From Vreelandella sedimenti (GTDB taxonomy: Bacteria > Pseudomonadota > Gammaproteobacteria > Pseudomonadales > Halomonadaceae), in the NCBI RefSeq assembly GCF_013416325.1, contig NZ_JACCGK010000010.1:127766-191765 (forward strand): a stretch of 64,000 nucleotides of DNA. Direction: 5' to 3'. A model generated the notes under the pieces. That model was not told where the DNA came from and did not search any database. It saw nothing but the letters and a program-made list of their open reading frames with translations. Every line of letters begins with the position of its first letter. Within the stretch, counting starts at the first letter, position 1. A program made the position numbers and the translations under genes. Below, piece by piece: positions 35,548 to 43,961 of the stretch.

Positions 35548-36522
35548 TTATTCGCTAGATTTGAGGGTTACCCAATATTGGGTCAGTCGGTCGACGCTAA
35601 CCGGCAACGCATTGGCAATGGCTTGTAGCGCCCGGTCGGTATCATCAATAGGGAAAGCACCTGACACTCTCAGTCCAGCAATAGAGGGGGCACAGCGCAG
35701 TACGCCTGTGCGATAACGGCTCAATTCGGCTACCAAACGACTCAGTGGCCAGTCTACAGCCACCAGCAGACCGCGCGTCCAGCTATCCGCCTGGTCGCTG
35801 ACGGTGGCAACTTCCACATCAACGGAGCTCATCTGCGCCTGCTCTCCGGCAACAAGACGTTGCGTCTTGCCGCCAGCCGACTGAGGAATCAACTCGACCT
35901 CATCTTCCAACACAGTAACCTGGGTAGAGGTGCCCAGCTTGCGCACGGTAAACACGGTGCCCAACGGCACCACAGTACCCTGCTCGGTATGCACCTGAAG
36001 CGTTTTGGCAGCGGCCACTTTTCCCGTTCCATTCCGCGTGCGGATAAAGATTTCGCCTGCATAGAGTCGAATCAACTGCGTGGTAGAGGTTTCCACCACA
36101 TCCAATGCAGTGGCGGTATTGAGCACCAGTTGTGTTCCACCCGCCAGAGTATATTCGCGACGTTCGCCCCGTGCGGTGCGGTGGCTGGCCATCCAGCTTT
36201 CCACTGGTGCCCGCTGCCAGGCCAACGAGCCCAGGGCACTTCCCACTGCCAACAAGGCAAAGCCGCGCAGCACTGCTCGTCGGCTATGATCCTGACGTTG
36301 TTTGATCTGCAAGGCATTGAGCGAAGGAGCGCCAGGAATCATCTGCAATTGCTGACGCAGTTTTTCCACCTGCTGCCAAGCCTGAACGTGGGCGGGATCC
36401 TCCGCTAACCAAGCAGCATGTGCGTGTTTTTGCTTTTCAGTAACATCCTCCGAGCACAGCAGTGCGTACCAGTGGGCAGCAGCTCTGAGGGTATCTTTGC
36501 GGGCCGCCTGGGTATCGCTCAT
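35548..36522 (-). CDS. FecR-family anti-sigma factor
   Basis: 324 residues starting at ATG 36522, which overlaps the sigma-factor stop (ATGA). N-terminal DUF4880 region (AHWYALLCSEDVTEKQKHAH), one membrane span (LRGFALLAVGSALGSLAW) near 87-104, the FecR beta domain (TLAGGTQLVLNTATALDVV), and a C-terminal STN-like stretch (FPIDDTDRALQAIANALPVS). Transmits the receptor signal across the inner membrane to the sigma factor. Confidence 0.93.
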   Translation of the reverse strand: MSDTQAARKDTLRAAAHWYALLCSEDVTEKQKHAHAAWLAEDPAHVQAWQQVEKLRQQLQMIPGAPSLNALQIKQRQDHSRRAVLRGFALLAVGSALGSLAWQRAPVESWMASHRTARGERREYTLAGGTQLVLNTATALDVVETSTTQLIRLYAGEIFIRTRNGTGKVAAAKTLQVHTEQGTVVPLGTVFTVRKLGTSTQVTVLEDEVELIPQSAGGKTQRLVAGEQAQMSSVDVEVATVSDQADSWTRGLLVAVDWPLSRLVAELSRYRTGVLRCAPSIAGLRVSGAFPIDDTDRALQAIANALPVSVDRLTQYWVTLKSSE

Positions 36523-37043
36523 AGCGGCTCTTCGCACATCAGCAGCAAGCAATGTTCAGTTGCTTTGGCCATGTACTTTTTCACCGAGCTGACGGATACC
36601 CCCAAGCGTTCGGCGATCTCGGCATAACGCAGACCCTCCAAATGGCAGAGCAAAAACGCCTGGCTTACCTTTTTGCCCAACCCTTCCAACATTTCATCGA
36701 CCTGAAACAGCGTCTCCAGAATCAAGGCCTGCTCTTCCGGCGAGATAAACACCGGCTCGGGTTGCTGCTTCAGGGCTTCCAGCCAGGCTTTTTCCAAGGC
36801 ATCCCGACGCACAAAGTCCACCCACACCCGGCGGGCAATGGTGGTCAGAAAGCTACGCGGTTCATGGAGTTTGCTAATTTGGTCGGCGTTACTCGGAGAG
36901 GTTAGAATGCGCAGAAAGGTATCCTGAGCCAGATCAGCCGCCTGCCAGCTACAGCCCGTTTTGCGCTGCAGCCAGCACTGCAACCAGCCATGGTGTGCAC
37001 TGTACATCTTGGCTAATGGTGTATTTTCAGATGAAACCGGCAT
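36519..37043 (-). CDS. ECF sigma factor, FecI type
   Basis: 174 residues: region 2 (AADLAQDTFLRILT, PRSFLTTIARRVWVDFVRR) and region 4 (HLEGLRYAEIAERLGVSVSS, VKKYMAKA) of iron-starvation ECF sigma factors. GGGAGGGGGG precedes the ATG. Upstream at 37099-37117 is a Fur-box-like sequence, consistent with iron repression of the fecI-fecR-receptor system. Confidence 0.93.
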   Translation of the reverse strand: MPVSSENTPLAKMYSAHHGWLQCWLQRKTGCSWQAADLAQDTFLRILTSPSNADQISKLHEPRSFLTTIARRVWVDFVRRDALEKAWLEALKQQPEPVFISPEEQALILETLFQVDEMLEGLGKKVSQAFLLCHLEGLRYAEIAERLGVSVSSVKKYMAKATEHCLLLMCEEPL

Positions 37044-37098
37044 TCACCCCCCTCCCAAACGATCAGCAAACGGAAGGATATTCTAGTAACAGCAATCA

Positions 37099-37117
37099 GT
37101 TAATACAAATCATTATT
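37099..37117 (-). promoter_or_regulatory. Fur-box-like site upstream of the FecI-type gene
   Basis: On the minus strand AATAATGATTTGTATTAAC matches the 19-base Fur consensus (GATAATGATAATCATTATC) at 13 positions by my count. It lies 56 bases before the sigma-factor start codon. Confidence 0.5.
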
Positions 37118-37382
37118 ATTTTCTTTCACTAAACTATCGCTCGCATTAGAGGCGATACACTCAATTAAGGCCCGCTGCTCGGTATCGATTCTCTTGTGGG
37201 CATAGTAGCCAGCCGTAGGTGGCGCTCTTCATAAACGGTGAGCGTCGTATATTCAAACGCGACAGCGCCACTTTGGTTAACTCTTCAACCAACACATCTA
37301 CGGTGGGATCCTCAGCCGCACGGGCAACGTCGCGCCGAAAGCTGGGTAGTATTTGGCAAACCTGCTCTTTCCAGGTGTGATA
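37100..37382 (-). pseudogene. frameshifted gene remnant of unknown family
   Basis: On the minus strand a frame without start reads TWKEQVCQILPSFRRDVARA, VDVLVEELTKVALSRLNIRR and SPFMKSATYGW; the neighbouring frame then continues as YAHKRIDTEQRALIECIASN and ends at the TAA at 37102-37100. The composition looks protein-coding on both sides of the shift, near 37195. An in-frame stop at 37383-37385 closes it upstream. I do not recognise the family. It lies between the FecI promoter and the end of the flavoprotein gene. Confidence 0.4.
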
Positions 37383-37394
37383 TCAGCCTTTTGC

Positions 37395-38291
37395 TTAATA
37401 CCCAAACATCAGCGACCGGTGTGTAGAAAGCCCGGCCATGGCGCCATCAGCCACGGCAAAGGTGACCGACCCTGCGGCGCGGGCCACATCACCGCAGGCG
37501 AATACGCCGGGGATTGAAGTCGCCTGCATTGCATCGGTTTTGACGATACTGCCCATAAGAGACTCCTCTAATTCACACCCCACTTGCGCGATCAGCGGAG
37601 TAAGGTGAATGCGCGGCGCGACGAATAAGCCCATCAACGGAAACACCCGACCATCCTGCATTACCAGCTCAACGCCAACCTCCGCTTGCGACACAAGGCG
37701 TGCTGCTGCGCCATATTCGATATGGGTACCGCGCGCCTTAAGCTGAGCCAGTTGCTCGGCACTGGGGTCAAAGGCATCGTTAACAAACAGCGTGGTGGCG
37801 CCCCAGTCGGGCAGCATTAAGCCGTGGTGCATCGCGAGTTCTGAGGTTGCCAGCACACCGATACCCTCTTTGCCCAGCTCATAGCCATGGCAATACGGAC
37901 AGTGAAAAACGCGTTTGCCCCATAGCTCGGCGAGCCCCGGTAAGCCTGGAAGCTCATCGGTAACACCCGCGGCCAGAATAATGCGCCGTGCCTGATAGGT
38001 GCTTCCATCGGCCAGCGCCACCAAGAAATTATCAGCCGTCCCCGTTACAGCCTCCACCCGCCCCGTGCGCCACTCAACCGTTGGGTACTCCATCAGTTGG
38101 CTACGGGCCTCTGCTGCTATCTCTGCGGGTGGTGCACCATCCTGGGTTAAAAAGCCATGGGAGTGAGAAGCAAAACGGTTGCGGGGTTGTCCCGCATCTA
38201 TCAGTAATATTTTCCGCCTTGCTCGGGCCAGCTGTAGCCCTGCCGCCATACCTGCATAGCTGCCACCGATGATCACTGCATCAAAACTCAT
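37395..38291 (-). CDS. thioredoxin-reductase-like NAD(P)/FAD flavoprotein
   Basis: 298 residues, close to TrxB length. FAD motif IIGGSYAGMAAGLQLARARR at 7-26, a redox pair CPYC at 131-134 (VFHCPYCHGYELG), and the final GDVARAAGSVTFAVADGAMA FAD region. The NADPH-binding GxGxxx motif is weak (IGVLATSELAMHHGLML), so it may not use NADPH like TrxB; related proteins are called NAD(P)/FAD-dependent oxidoreductases. The Rrf2-type regulator gene lies just upstream on the same strand; a perfect dyad sits between them. Confidence 0.87.
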   Translation of the reverse strand: MSFDAVIIGGSYAGMAAGLQLARARRKILLIDAGQPRNRFASHSHGFLTQDGAPPAEIAAEARSQLMEYPTVEWRTGRVEAVTGTADNFLVALADGSTYQARRIILAAGVTDELPGLPGLAELWGKRVFHCPYCHGYELGKEGIGVLATSELAMHHGLMLPDWGATTLFVNDAFDPSAEQLAQLKARGTHIEYGAAARLVSQAEVGVELVMQDGRVFPLMGLFVAPRIHLTPLIAQVGCELEESLMGSIVKTDAMQATSIPGVFACGDVARAAGSVTFAVADGAMAGLSTHRSLMFGY

Positions 38292-38348
38292 TGCCCTTCC
38301 TCCGATTGCGCCCAGCTTTTATAAGCCAAGAGTGAACAAATCAATATC

Positions 38349-38369
38349 ATGTATCTTTTATTGATACAT
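38349..38369. promoter_or_regulatory. perfect dyad, operator candidate for the Rrf2-type regulator
   Basis: ATGTATC-TTTTATT-GATACAT, 7-base arms with a 7-base spacer, 58 bases before the flavoprotein start codon. Its position and symmetry fit a winged-helix repressor site. Confidence 0.55.
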
Positions 38370-38440
38370 TAAAAGGCGCACAGCGGTCAATGACAATATT
38401 AACAACGGCGGTTGGAGTGAATCATGCAGGTAGTAAAGCG

Positions 38441-38890
38441 TTAAGGCGTCGGCAGCTGGTAGCCTTTGCGCGTCGCAATATCGTCAAACTGTTCAGCAAG
38501 CTCGGCCAACGTGACCGCTCCCAGGCGGTCAATGAGCAGCGCTTGCGCTTCGCGCATGGCATCAAAAAGCGCCGCATTAACCACCTGCTCTACCGCGCAG
38601 TCCGGGTTATCACGGTCGGTGCCGATAGCGAAAATGCGCGGCCCGCCTACGGCGTTGTGTATATCCAGCAGCGTTACGCTATGCAAATCACAGGCGATGC
38701 GCCAGCCACCGTTGTGGCCCTTCTCAGACTTTACATAGCCCGCTTTCCGAAGGCCCGCCATAGTGCGCCGTACCACGGCAGCGTTGGTGCCCAGCATGGC
38801 ACCAATCTGTTCTGAAGTAATCGGTTGGGATTCCCGCGCGATGTGCAGTAGCACATGCAGCATACGAGAGAGGCGGCTATCTGTTCTCAC
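38441..38890 (-). CDS. Rrf2-family transcriptional regulator
   Basis: 149 residues from the GTG at 38890; a TTG at 38896 is the alternative and neither has a good ribosome site. Winged helix: LSRMLHVLLHIARES, ITSEQIGAMLGTNAAVVRRT, KAGYVKSEKGHNGGWRIA. Only two cysteines follow, so the three-cysteine Fe-S ligand set of IscR/NsrR is absent. Probably senses redox state by thiols or is DNA-binding only. Likely represses the flavoprotein gene downstream through the dyad at 38349-38369. Confidence 0.85.
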   Translation of the reverse strand: MRTDSRLSRMLHVLLHIARESQPITSEQIGAMLGTNAAVVRRTMAGLRKAGYVKSEKGHNGGWRIACDLHSVTLLDIHNAVGGPRIFAIGTDRDNPDCAVEQVVNAALFDAMREAQALLIDRLGAVTLAELAEQFDDIATRKGYQLPTP

Positions 38891-39155
38891 GGGCAACAGT
38901 CAACTATTCAGAGGATAAACAAAGGAAAACAACGAAGCTGTACTTTAGCACACCCGCGAGCGGGGCTGGGAATGAACCCAACCAGGGCCACCGCACACGA
39001 ACCTACACCTCGTTCGCCGTTATAAGGCAAACTATGCTCTCGCTCTCTATACTGGTGCTGGGTCACTTTCACTGGCAGGGGATAAGTGTCTGGCACGTCA
39101 TTAGCCCCATTTAGCGCCTCCCATTGTCGTTACTTACAGGCCACTTAAGGATGTT

Positions 39156-39374
39156 ATGGGTCTTCAAGAAATCGCTGTCGGCGGCATCTACTTAAGCCCT
39201 CTGTTGATCTACGCGCTGATCGGCTTTGTTGCTACGCTGACCGTTCGTTCACTACTGCACTGGGTGGTCGGCGAGTACGCGCTCTGGTACGAGGCGTGGT
39301 TCGACATTTCATTGTTTGTCATCCTCACCGCTGCCACCACGTTCATTTTTACTGTTTTGCTTCAAAGCCCTTAA
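39156..39374 (+). CDS. aaeX: DUF1656 small membrane protein (AaeX-like)
   Basis: 72 residues, two membrane segments (LIYALIGFVATLTVRSLLHW and FDISLFVILTAATTFIFTVL) and the AVGGIYLSPLL start of DUF1656. AAGGATGTT precedes the ATG. First of three genes with a HlyD-type adaptor and an FUSC pump, the AaeXAB arrangement. Confidence 0.88.
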   Translation: MGLQEIAVGGIYLSPLLIYALIGFVATLTVRSLLHWVVGEYALWYEAWFDISLFVILTAATTFIFTVLLQSP

Positions 39375-39397
39375 GACAGCCCTTGAGAGAATCGCTG

Positions 39398-40282
39398 ATG
39401 CGCCCTTCGCTCCGTATTTTGCTCACCCTCGTTATTGTCGCCATTGCCGTTGCCGCCGGTGCATGGCTATGGCACTACTACCTCTATACCCCCTGGACTC
39501 GTGACGCTAGGGTTCATGCGGAAGTGGTGACGATTGCCCCCGATGTCTCCGGCTGGGTACGCACACTTGAAGTAGTGGACACCGATCAGGTTGCCCAAGG
39601 CGACACGCTGTTTGAGATCGACAACACGCGTTACCAAGCGGCGGTGGATAGCGCCCAAGCCACGGTTGACCATCGCCAGGCAACCCTGGAGCTAAGCCGT
39701 GCCGAGGAGACTCGACGTAACCAGTTGAGCAACAATCGTGCGATTAGCGTAGAAAACCAGCAGATTGCCCAGATCAACTCGCGCATTGCCGCTGCCGATT
39801 TACAGCAGGCTCAGGCAGAGCTGGCCAGCGCCCAGCTTGATTTAGCGCGCACCCAAATAACCGCACCGGTCAGCGGCCATATCCTCAATGTCCATCTTAC
39901 CGCTGGCACTTACGCTAATCGCGGCACGCCGGTGATGGCGCTAATCGCAGATAATTCCTTCTATGTCGTGGGTTATTTCGAAGAGACCAAAATGACGTCG
40001 ATCGGCATGGGCGATCCGGTGGATGTGATTCTGATGAACGGCGACACCCATCTAGCGGGCCGAGTGGCGGGTATTGGCCGAGGCATTGCCGATAGCAACA
40101 CAACCCTTAACCAGCAGCTGCTACCGCAAGTGGAGCCCACCTTTAGCTGGGTGCGCCTGGCTCAGCGTATTCCGGTGCGCATTGCACTAGAAGACGTTCC
40201 TGATGACACCCTGCTGAGCGTCGGCATGACAGCAACCGTGCGTGTCCGACCTGCTAAAAACGCTGCCGATCAGTCTGAGTAA
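39398..40282 (+). CDS. aaeA: HlyD/EmrA-type membrane fusion protein (AaeA-like)
   Basis: 294 residues starting at ATG 39398, GAGAGA upstream; the open frame begins 34 codons earlier in a stretch that overlaps aaeX and is not coding. One N-terminal membrane anchor (ILLTLVIVAIAVAAGAWLW), lipoyl halves (VTIAPDVSGWV, TQITAPVSGHILNV) around a coiled coil rich in Ala and Gln, then a beta barrel (VVGYFEETKM). Periplasmic adaptor of an aromatic carboxylic acid efflux pump. Confidence 0.9.
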   Translation: MRPSLRILLTLVIVAIAVAAGAWLWHYYLYTPWTRDARVHAEVVTIAPDVSGWVRTLEVVDTDQVAQGDTLFEIDNTRYQAAVDSAQATVDHRQATLELSRAEETRRNQLSNNRAISVENQQIAQINSRIAAADLQQAQAELASAQLDLARTQITAPVSGHILNVHLTAGTYANRGTPVMALIADNSFYVVGYFEETKMTSIGMGDPVDVILMNGDTHLAGRVAGIGRGIADSNTTLNQQLLPQVEPTFSWVRLAQRIPVRIALEDVPDDTLLSVGMTATVRVRPAKNAADQSE

Positions 40283-40285
40283 CCC

Positions 40286-42361
40286 ATGTCGCCGTTTGTT
40301 AGCACCTACCTGACGCCCAACGCCACAGCGGTCAAGTTTGCGATCAAGACCACCCTGGCAATGATGCTCGCGCTCTATATCGCGCTTATGTTCGACTTGG
40401 AGCGCCCCTACTGGGCGCTGATCTCGGCGGCATTTCTGCAGATTCGCCCCATGAGTGGCATGGTGGTCGAGAAAGGTATCTGCCAACTCGGCGGCACATT
40501 GATTGGCGCCTTGGCGGGTATCGCGATCATGGCCCTATTCGCCCAGGCCCGCCTACCTGCGCTTATCGTGCTTACCGCTTGGATTATGCTATGCACTTAC
40601 GTGGGCTCGCTGTGGCGTAATAACTACACCTACGGCTGTCTGATGGCCTCTGTAACGGCCATGCTGATTGTGGTCATCTCCAGCGGCAGCACGCCCGCCG
40701 GAATCTTCGATATCGCCGTGGCGCGCCTTACCGAACTGGGGCTGGGCGCCATCTGCGCCATGCTGGTCAGCTCGCTGCTCTGGCCATCCCATGTAGGCGC
40801 CCACCTTGCCACTCAGGCCGACAGCGTGATCAACGAAGCCTTCGAGCATGCCGCCCTGCGCTTAGAAGCCAGCGACGATATTCCAGCGATGCAGAAAGCC
40901 CTGCGCAGCAGCCTCGTGCCGTTAACCCTGCTGGAAACCGACAGCCAGGCCGCCCGCTTTGAAGGCCCGGTAGGCCCCGGCCGAGTGCGCGCAACCCACG
41001 TGCTAACCCGCCGCACGCTTCGCTTTTTCGCCAATCTGCAGGCGCTGCATCAACTGATGCACGACCACGCTGACCGGCTCGCCCCACAAAGTATCGAACT
41101 CGCGGGCGAGGTCGCAAAAGGCTTTCGCGATGCTGAACACGTCAAAGGGGTCATTGAGGCCAGAAAAGCTCTCCAGTCGCTACGCCACCGGGTTCATGAA
41201 AGCGAGGAAGAGAACAGCTTAGCTCCTCTCGATCGGCGTCTGCGGTTGGGGCTGCGTGAATCGATCGGACACGCCATGATCATGCTCGATGCCCGGGAGG
41301 CGATTGCCTCGCCGGAGAGCCATAAACTACGCTCATCGCCGCTGGCTTGGCACCGCGATCACCTCGCCGCCGGTATTAACGCCATTCGCTCAGGGCTAGT
41401 ATTTTCGCTACTGGCGACTTTCTGGATCGTCACCGCCTGGCAGAGCGCCATGATCGCGATGATGCTGGGCACACTGTTTTCCGCCTTTTTCGCCAGCCGC
41501 GACAATCCCCTCGCCATCACCATGATGTTTTATAAGGGTATGCTGGCAGCGATTCCCAGTGCTTTTCTGTTCGGCCATGTATTGCTCTCCCAGGCCAACG
41601 GTTTTCCGATGCTAGCGATGTTGTTTGGTACACCGCTGTTCTTGGGGCTACTAGGTGCCACTAATCTAGCCACCATGGGCTACTGCCTGGCCTTCACTAT
41701 CTTCAATATTCTGCTCACCATGCCCGGCAATGGCATGGATTTCTCGTTCGACAGCTTTGCCAACCGGGTGGTGGCCGTAGTGATTGGGCTAAGCTGCGTG
41801 GTAATGGGCTTTCGCTTGCTGCCAGGGCTGGGCACCCGACTTCGGCGGCGGCGTTTAATCAATGCGATTTCCACCGATATCCATGAGCTAAGCCAGCGTT
41901 CGATTCGCGATGCCGAAACCCGTTTCAGCGGCCACATGGCGGATCGGCTTCTGCAACTGGCTCAGCACGACGACATGCTACCCGAAGACCAGCGCCACCT
42001 GTTTATTCTTGGTTTGACCGGGCTGGATGTTGGCACCGCTACGCTGCGCCTGCGAGATCGGCTTGATGATGCACCTCACCCGCGCATCCGCGAGGCGCAT
42101 CGCCACCTACTAGGCACGCTAGCTGGCGGGTTTGAAGAGAGCGCCAACGGGCGGCCACCCCAAGGGATTCGTGAAGCAGGTAAACAGCTGGACGAAGCGA
42201 TTATTACCTATGGCGATGTCCCCGCCGACCGTCGCATGCTGCTGGAAGGCTTGATTGAGCGACTCGAACTGGCCCTAGAGCGCCTTGCGCGCATCATGGC
42301 GGAGCGGCCACAGATGAAGTCTGCACCGAAGCCACACTTATCAACACCCTCAGCACCTTAA
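40286..42361 (+). CDS. aaeB: FUSC-family efflux pump (AaeB-like)
   Basis: 691 residues with two sets of five or six membrane segments (residues ~15-170 and ~370-520) separated by and followed by soluble regions, the design of AaeB and other FUSC proteins. Typical parts: DLERPYWALISAAFLQIRPM, LGALAGIAIMALFAQ and, in the second half, FWIVTAWQSAMIAMMLGTLF. E. coli AaeB exports p-hydroxybenzoate and related acids. Starts 3 bases after the adaptor gene. Confidence 0.92.
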   Translation: MSPFVSTYLTPNATAVKFAIKTTLAMMLALYIALMFDLERPYWALISAAFLQIRPMSGMVVEKGICQLGGTLIGALAGIAIMALFAQARLPALIVLTAWIMLCTYVGSLWRNNYTYGCLMASVTAMLIVVISSGSTPAGIFDIAVARLTELGLGAICAMLVSSLLWPSHVGAHLATQADSVINEAFEHAALRLEASDDIPAMQKALRSSLVPLTLLETDSQAARFEGPVGPGRVRATHVLTRRTLRFFANLQALHQLMHDHADRLAPQSIELAGEVAKGFRDAEHVKGVIEARKALQSLRHRVHESEEENSLAPLDRRLRLGLRESIGHAMIMLDAREAIASPESHKLRSSPLAWHRDHLAAGINAIRSGLVFSLLATFWIVTAWQSAMIAMMLGTLFSAFFASRDNPLAITMMFYKGMLAAIPSAFLFGHVLLSQANGFPMLAMLFGTPLFLGLLGATNLATMGYCLAFTIFNILLTMPGNGMDFSFDSFANRVVAVVIGLSCVVMGFRLLPGLGTRLRRRRLINAISTDIHELSQRSIRDAETRFSGHMADRLLQLAQHDDMLPEDQRHLFILGLTGLDVGTATLRLRDRLDDAPHPRIREAHRHLLGTLAGGFEESANGRPPQGIREAGKQLDEAIITYGDVPADRRMLLEGLIERLELALERLARIMAERPQMKSAPKPHLSTPSAP

Positions 42362-42386
42362 ATAACCTTTGCATCAAATCAGGCGA

Positions 42387-42408
42387 CAGTAAGAAACGCG
42401 TAAGAAAA
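42387..42408 (+). promoter_or_regulatory. direct-repeat response-regulator site, copy 1 (mipA operon)
   Basis: CAGTAAGAAACGCGTAAGAAAA: two GTAAGAAA half-sites 11 bases apart, 51 bases before the mipA start. A near copy (19 of 22 identical) lies at 45669-45690. Direct repeats with this spacing suit OmpR-type dimers, and an OmpR-type regulator is encoded next door. Inference from sequence. Confidence 0.5.
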
Positions 42409-42459
42409 CCCTTCTGATGATAGCACTTTCCCCCTACACAACATGCTAGGAGTGCACCC

Positions 42460-43275
42460 ATGGGTTCTCATCAATCGCTATTGCTGAAGGGCCATCTCAC
42501 CTCTATGAGATTGGCGACAACCGCGTTTATCAGTGGTCTTGTTATTGCTTCTCCGGTGGCGTTCGCCGACGAAGCTAACTCAGACGAAACTACCTGGGGG
42601 TTGGGGGTAGGCGCCGTTAGCAGTCAAGAGCCCTATACCGATGTGGATCGCGATAACACCGCCCTTCCTTTGTTGTATGTCGAGAACCGCTACGTGCGGT
42701 TCTTCGGGACAACGCTGGAAGCCAAACTGCCTGATCTGACACTCAGCGAGTCGAACCAGATCAATTTCAGCCTTATTGGCCGTTGGGACGGTTCAGGTTA
42801 CGAACCCGGCGACTCTTGGGTGCTGGAAGGCATGGAGGAGCGCGAAAGCGGACTCTGGGCGGGCGCAAAAGTGGAGTGGCAGACCAGCATCGCCAATGTA
42901 AGTGCCGATTGGACGCACGACGTTGCCAGCAATAGCAAAGGGCAACGCCTCAACCTAGGCTTGGACAGATCATGGCAAATGGGCGCGCACTTGACGCTAA
43001 CACCACACATCGGCGCTACATGGCATGATGACAATTATGTCGATTACTATTATGGGGTACGATCAAATGAAGCTCGGCCCGGCCGGCCCGAATATCAGGG
43101 GGAGTCTAGCGTCAGTGCCGAAATAGGCTTGCAAAGTGTCTACAGATTCAACAACCACCACTCCATAATGTTTGACGTTCAGGCAACGACCCTCGCCTCC
43201 GAGACCAAGGATAGCCCACTGGTGGATGACTCAACTATCAACCGTGTTCTACTCGGCTACATGTACCACTTCTGA
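42460..43275 (+). CDS. MipA/OmpV-family outer membrane protein
   Basis: 271 residues with a signal peptide ending VAFA and the MipA/OmpV barrel: WGLGVGAVSSQEPYTDVDRD, LPLLYVENRYVRFFG, and the final LLGYMYHF with terminal Phe. I use the ATG at 42460, AGGAG 7 bases upstream; an ATG at 42505 would give a shorter signal. Its TGA overlaps the response regulator ATG. Members respond to antibiotics, osmolarity or polymyxin in other bacteria; here a regulator-controlled porin-like role is inferred from the operon. Confidence 0.88.
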   Translation: MGSHQSLLLKGHLTSMRLATTAFISGLVIASPVAFADEANSDETTWGLGVGAVSSQEPYTDVDRDNTALPLLYVENRYVRFFGTTLEAKLPDLTLSESNQINFSLIGRWDGSGYEPGDSWVLEGMEERESGLWAGAKVEWQTSIANVSADWTHDVASNSKGQRLNLGLDRSWQMGAHLTLTPHIGATWHDDNYVDYYYGVRSNEARPGRPEYQGESSVSAEIGLQSVYRFNNHHSIMFDVQATTLASETKDSPLVDDSTINRVLLGYMYHF

Positions 43276-43961
43276 TGAGCCGCATACTGCTGATCGAGGA
43301 TCATGACCGGCTAGCCCACTTGATGTGCAAAGGGCTGGTGGACGCCGGTATCGGCGTTGATGTGGTCGACCGCATTGATTCGGCTTGGGCTGCCGTTCAG
43401 CAGATGCCCTACCAGGCACTGGTACTAGATCGTGGCTTGCCGGATGGCGATGGGCTGCTATTGCTCAAGAAGTTGCGCAACGCGGGCCTTAGCGTGCCCT
43501 GCCTGGTGTTAACGGCACGCGATGCGCTGCATGACAGGCTAGAAGGCCTCGAAGCCGGTGCCGACGACTACCTTCCCAAGCCGTTTGCCATGGATGAGAT
43601 GGTGGCACGTGTCCGTGCCTTGCTACGCCGCCCTGCGGAATTCCATTCAATCGACCCCATTCACGGCGACCTTAGACTGCATACGGAAAGCGGCGTTCTG
43701 TTCAGCGGAAACGAGAGTATTACCCTTGCCCCGGCGGAGCTGCATATTATGCAGCTACTTCTCTACAAGCACGATGAAGTAGTACGCCGCAGCGCGCTGG
43801 AGGCGGCGGCCTGGGGCCTAAGCGAGGCGGTAACACCGAACGCCTTGGATGTAGCCCTGCACCGTTTACGCCGCAAGCTGCTTGCTGTCGGCTCGCGCCA
43901 GCAGATCGCCAACGTCAGAGGAATGGGATATGCGCTTCGTCAAGCGGATAACACTAAATAG
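43275..43961 (+). CDS. OmpR-family response regulator
   Basis: 228 residues: receiver domain with acidic pair in LLIEDHDRL, phosphoacceptor Asp52 (LVLDRGLPDGDG), Thr in LVLTARDAL and Lys in YLPKPFAMDE; C-terminal winged helix with DVALHRLRRKLL and VRGMGYALR. QseB/TctD/PmrA-like subgroup. Coupled to mipA by TGATG and to the kinase gene by a 32-base overlap. Confidence 0.94.
   Translation: MSRILLIEDHDRLAHLMCKGLVDAGIGVDVVDRIDSAWAAVQQMPYQALVLDRGLPDGDGLLLLKKLRNAGLSVPCLVLTARDALHDRLEGLEAGADDYLPKPFAMDEMVARVRALLRRPAEFHSIDPIHGDLRLHTESGVLFSGNESITLAPAELHIMQLLLYKHDEVVRRSALEAAAWGLSEAVTPNALDVALHRLRRKLLAVGSRQQIANVRGMGYALRQADNTK

Noticed and set aside
38897..39155. tRNA-like look of the GC-rich segment upstream of aaeX
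   Set aside because: No cloverleaf with T-loop consensus could be folded by eye.
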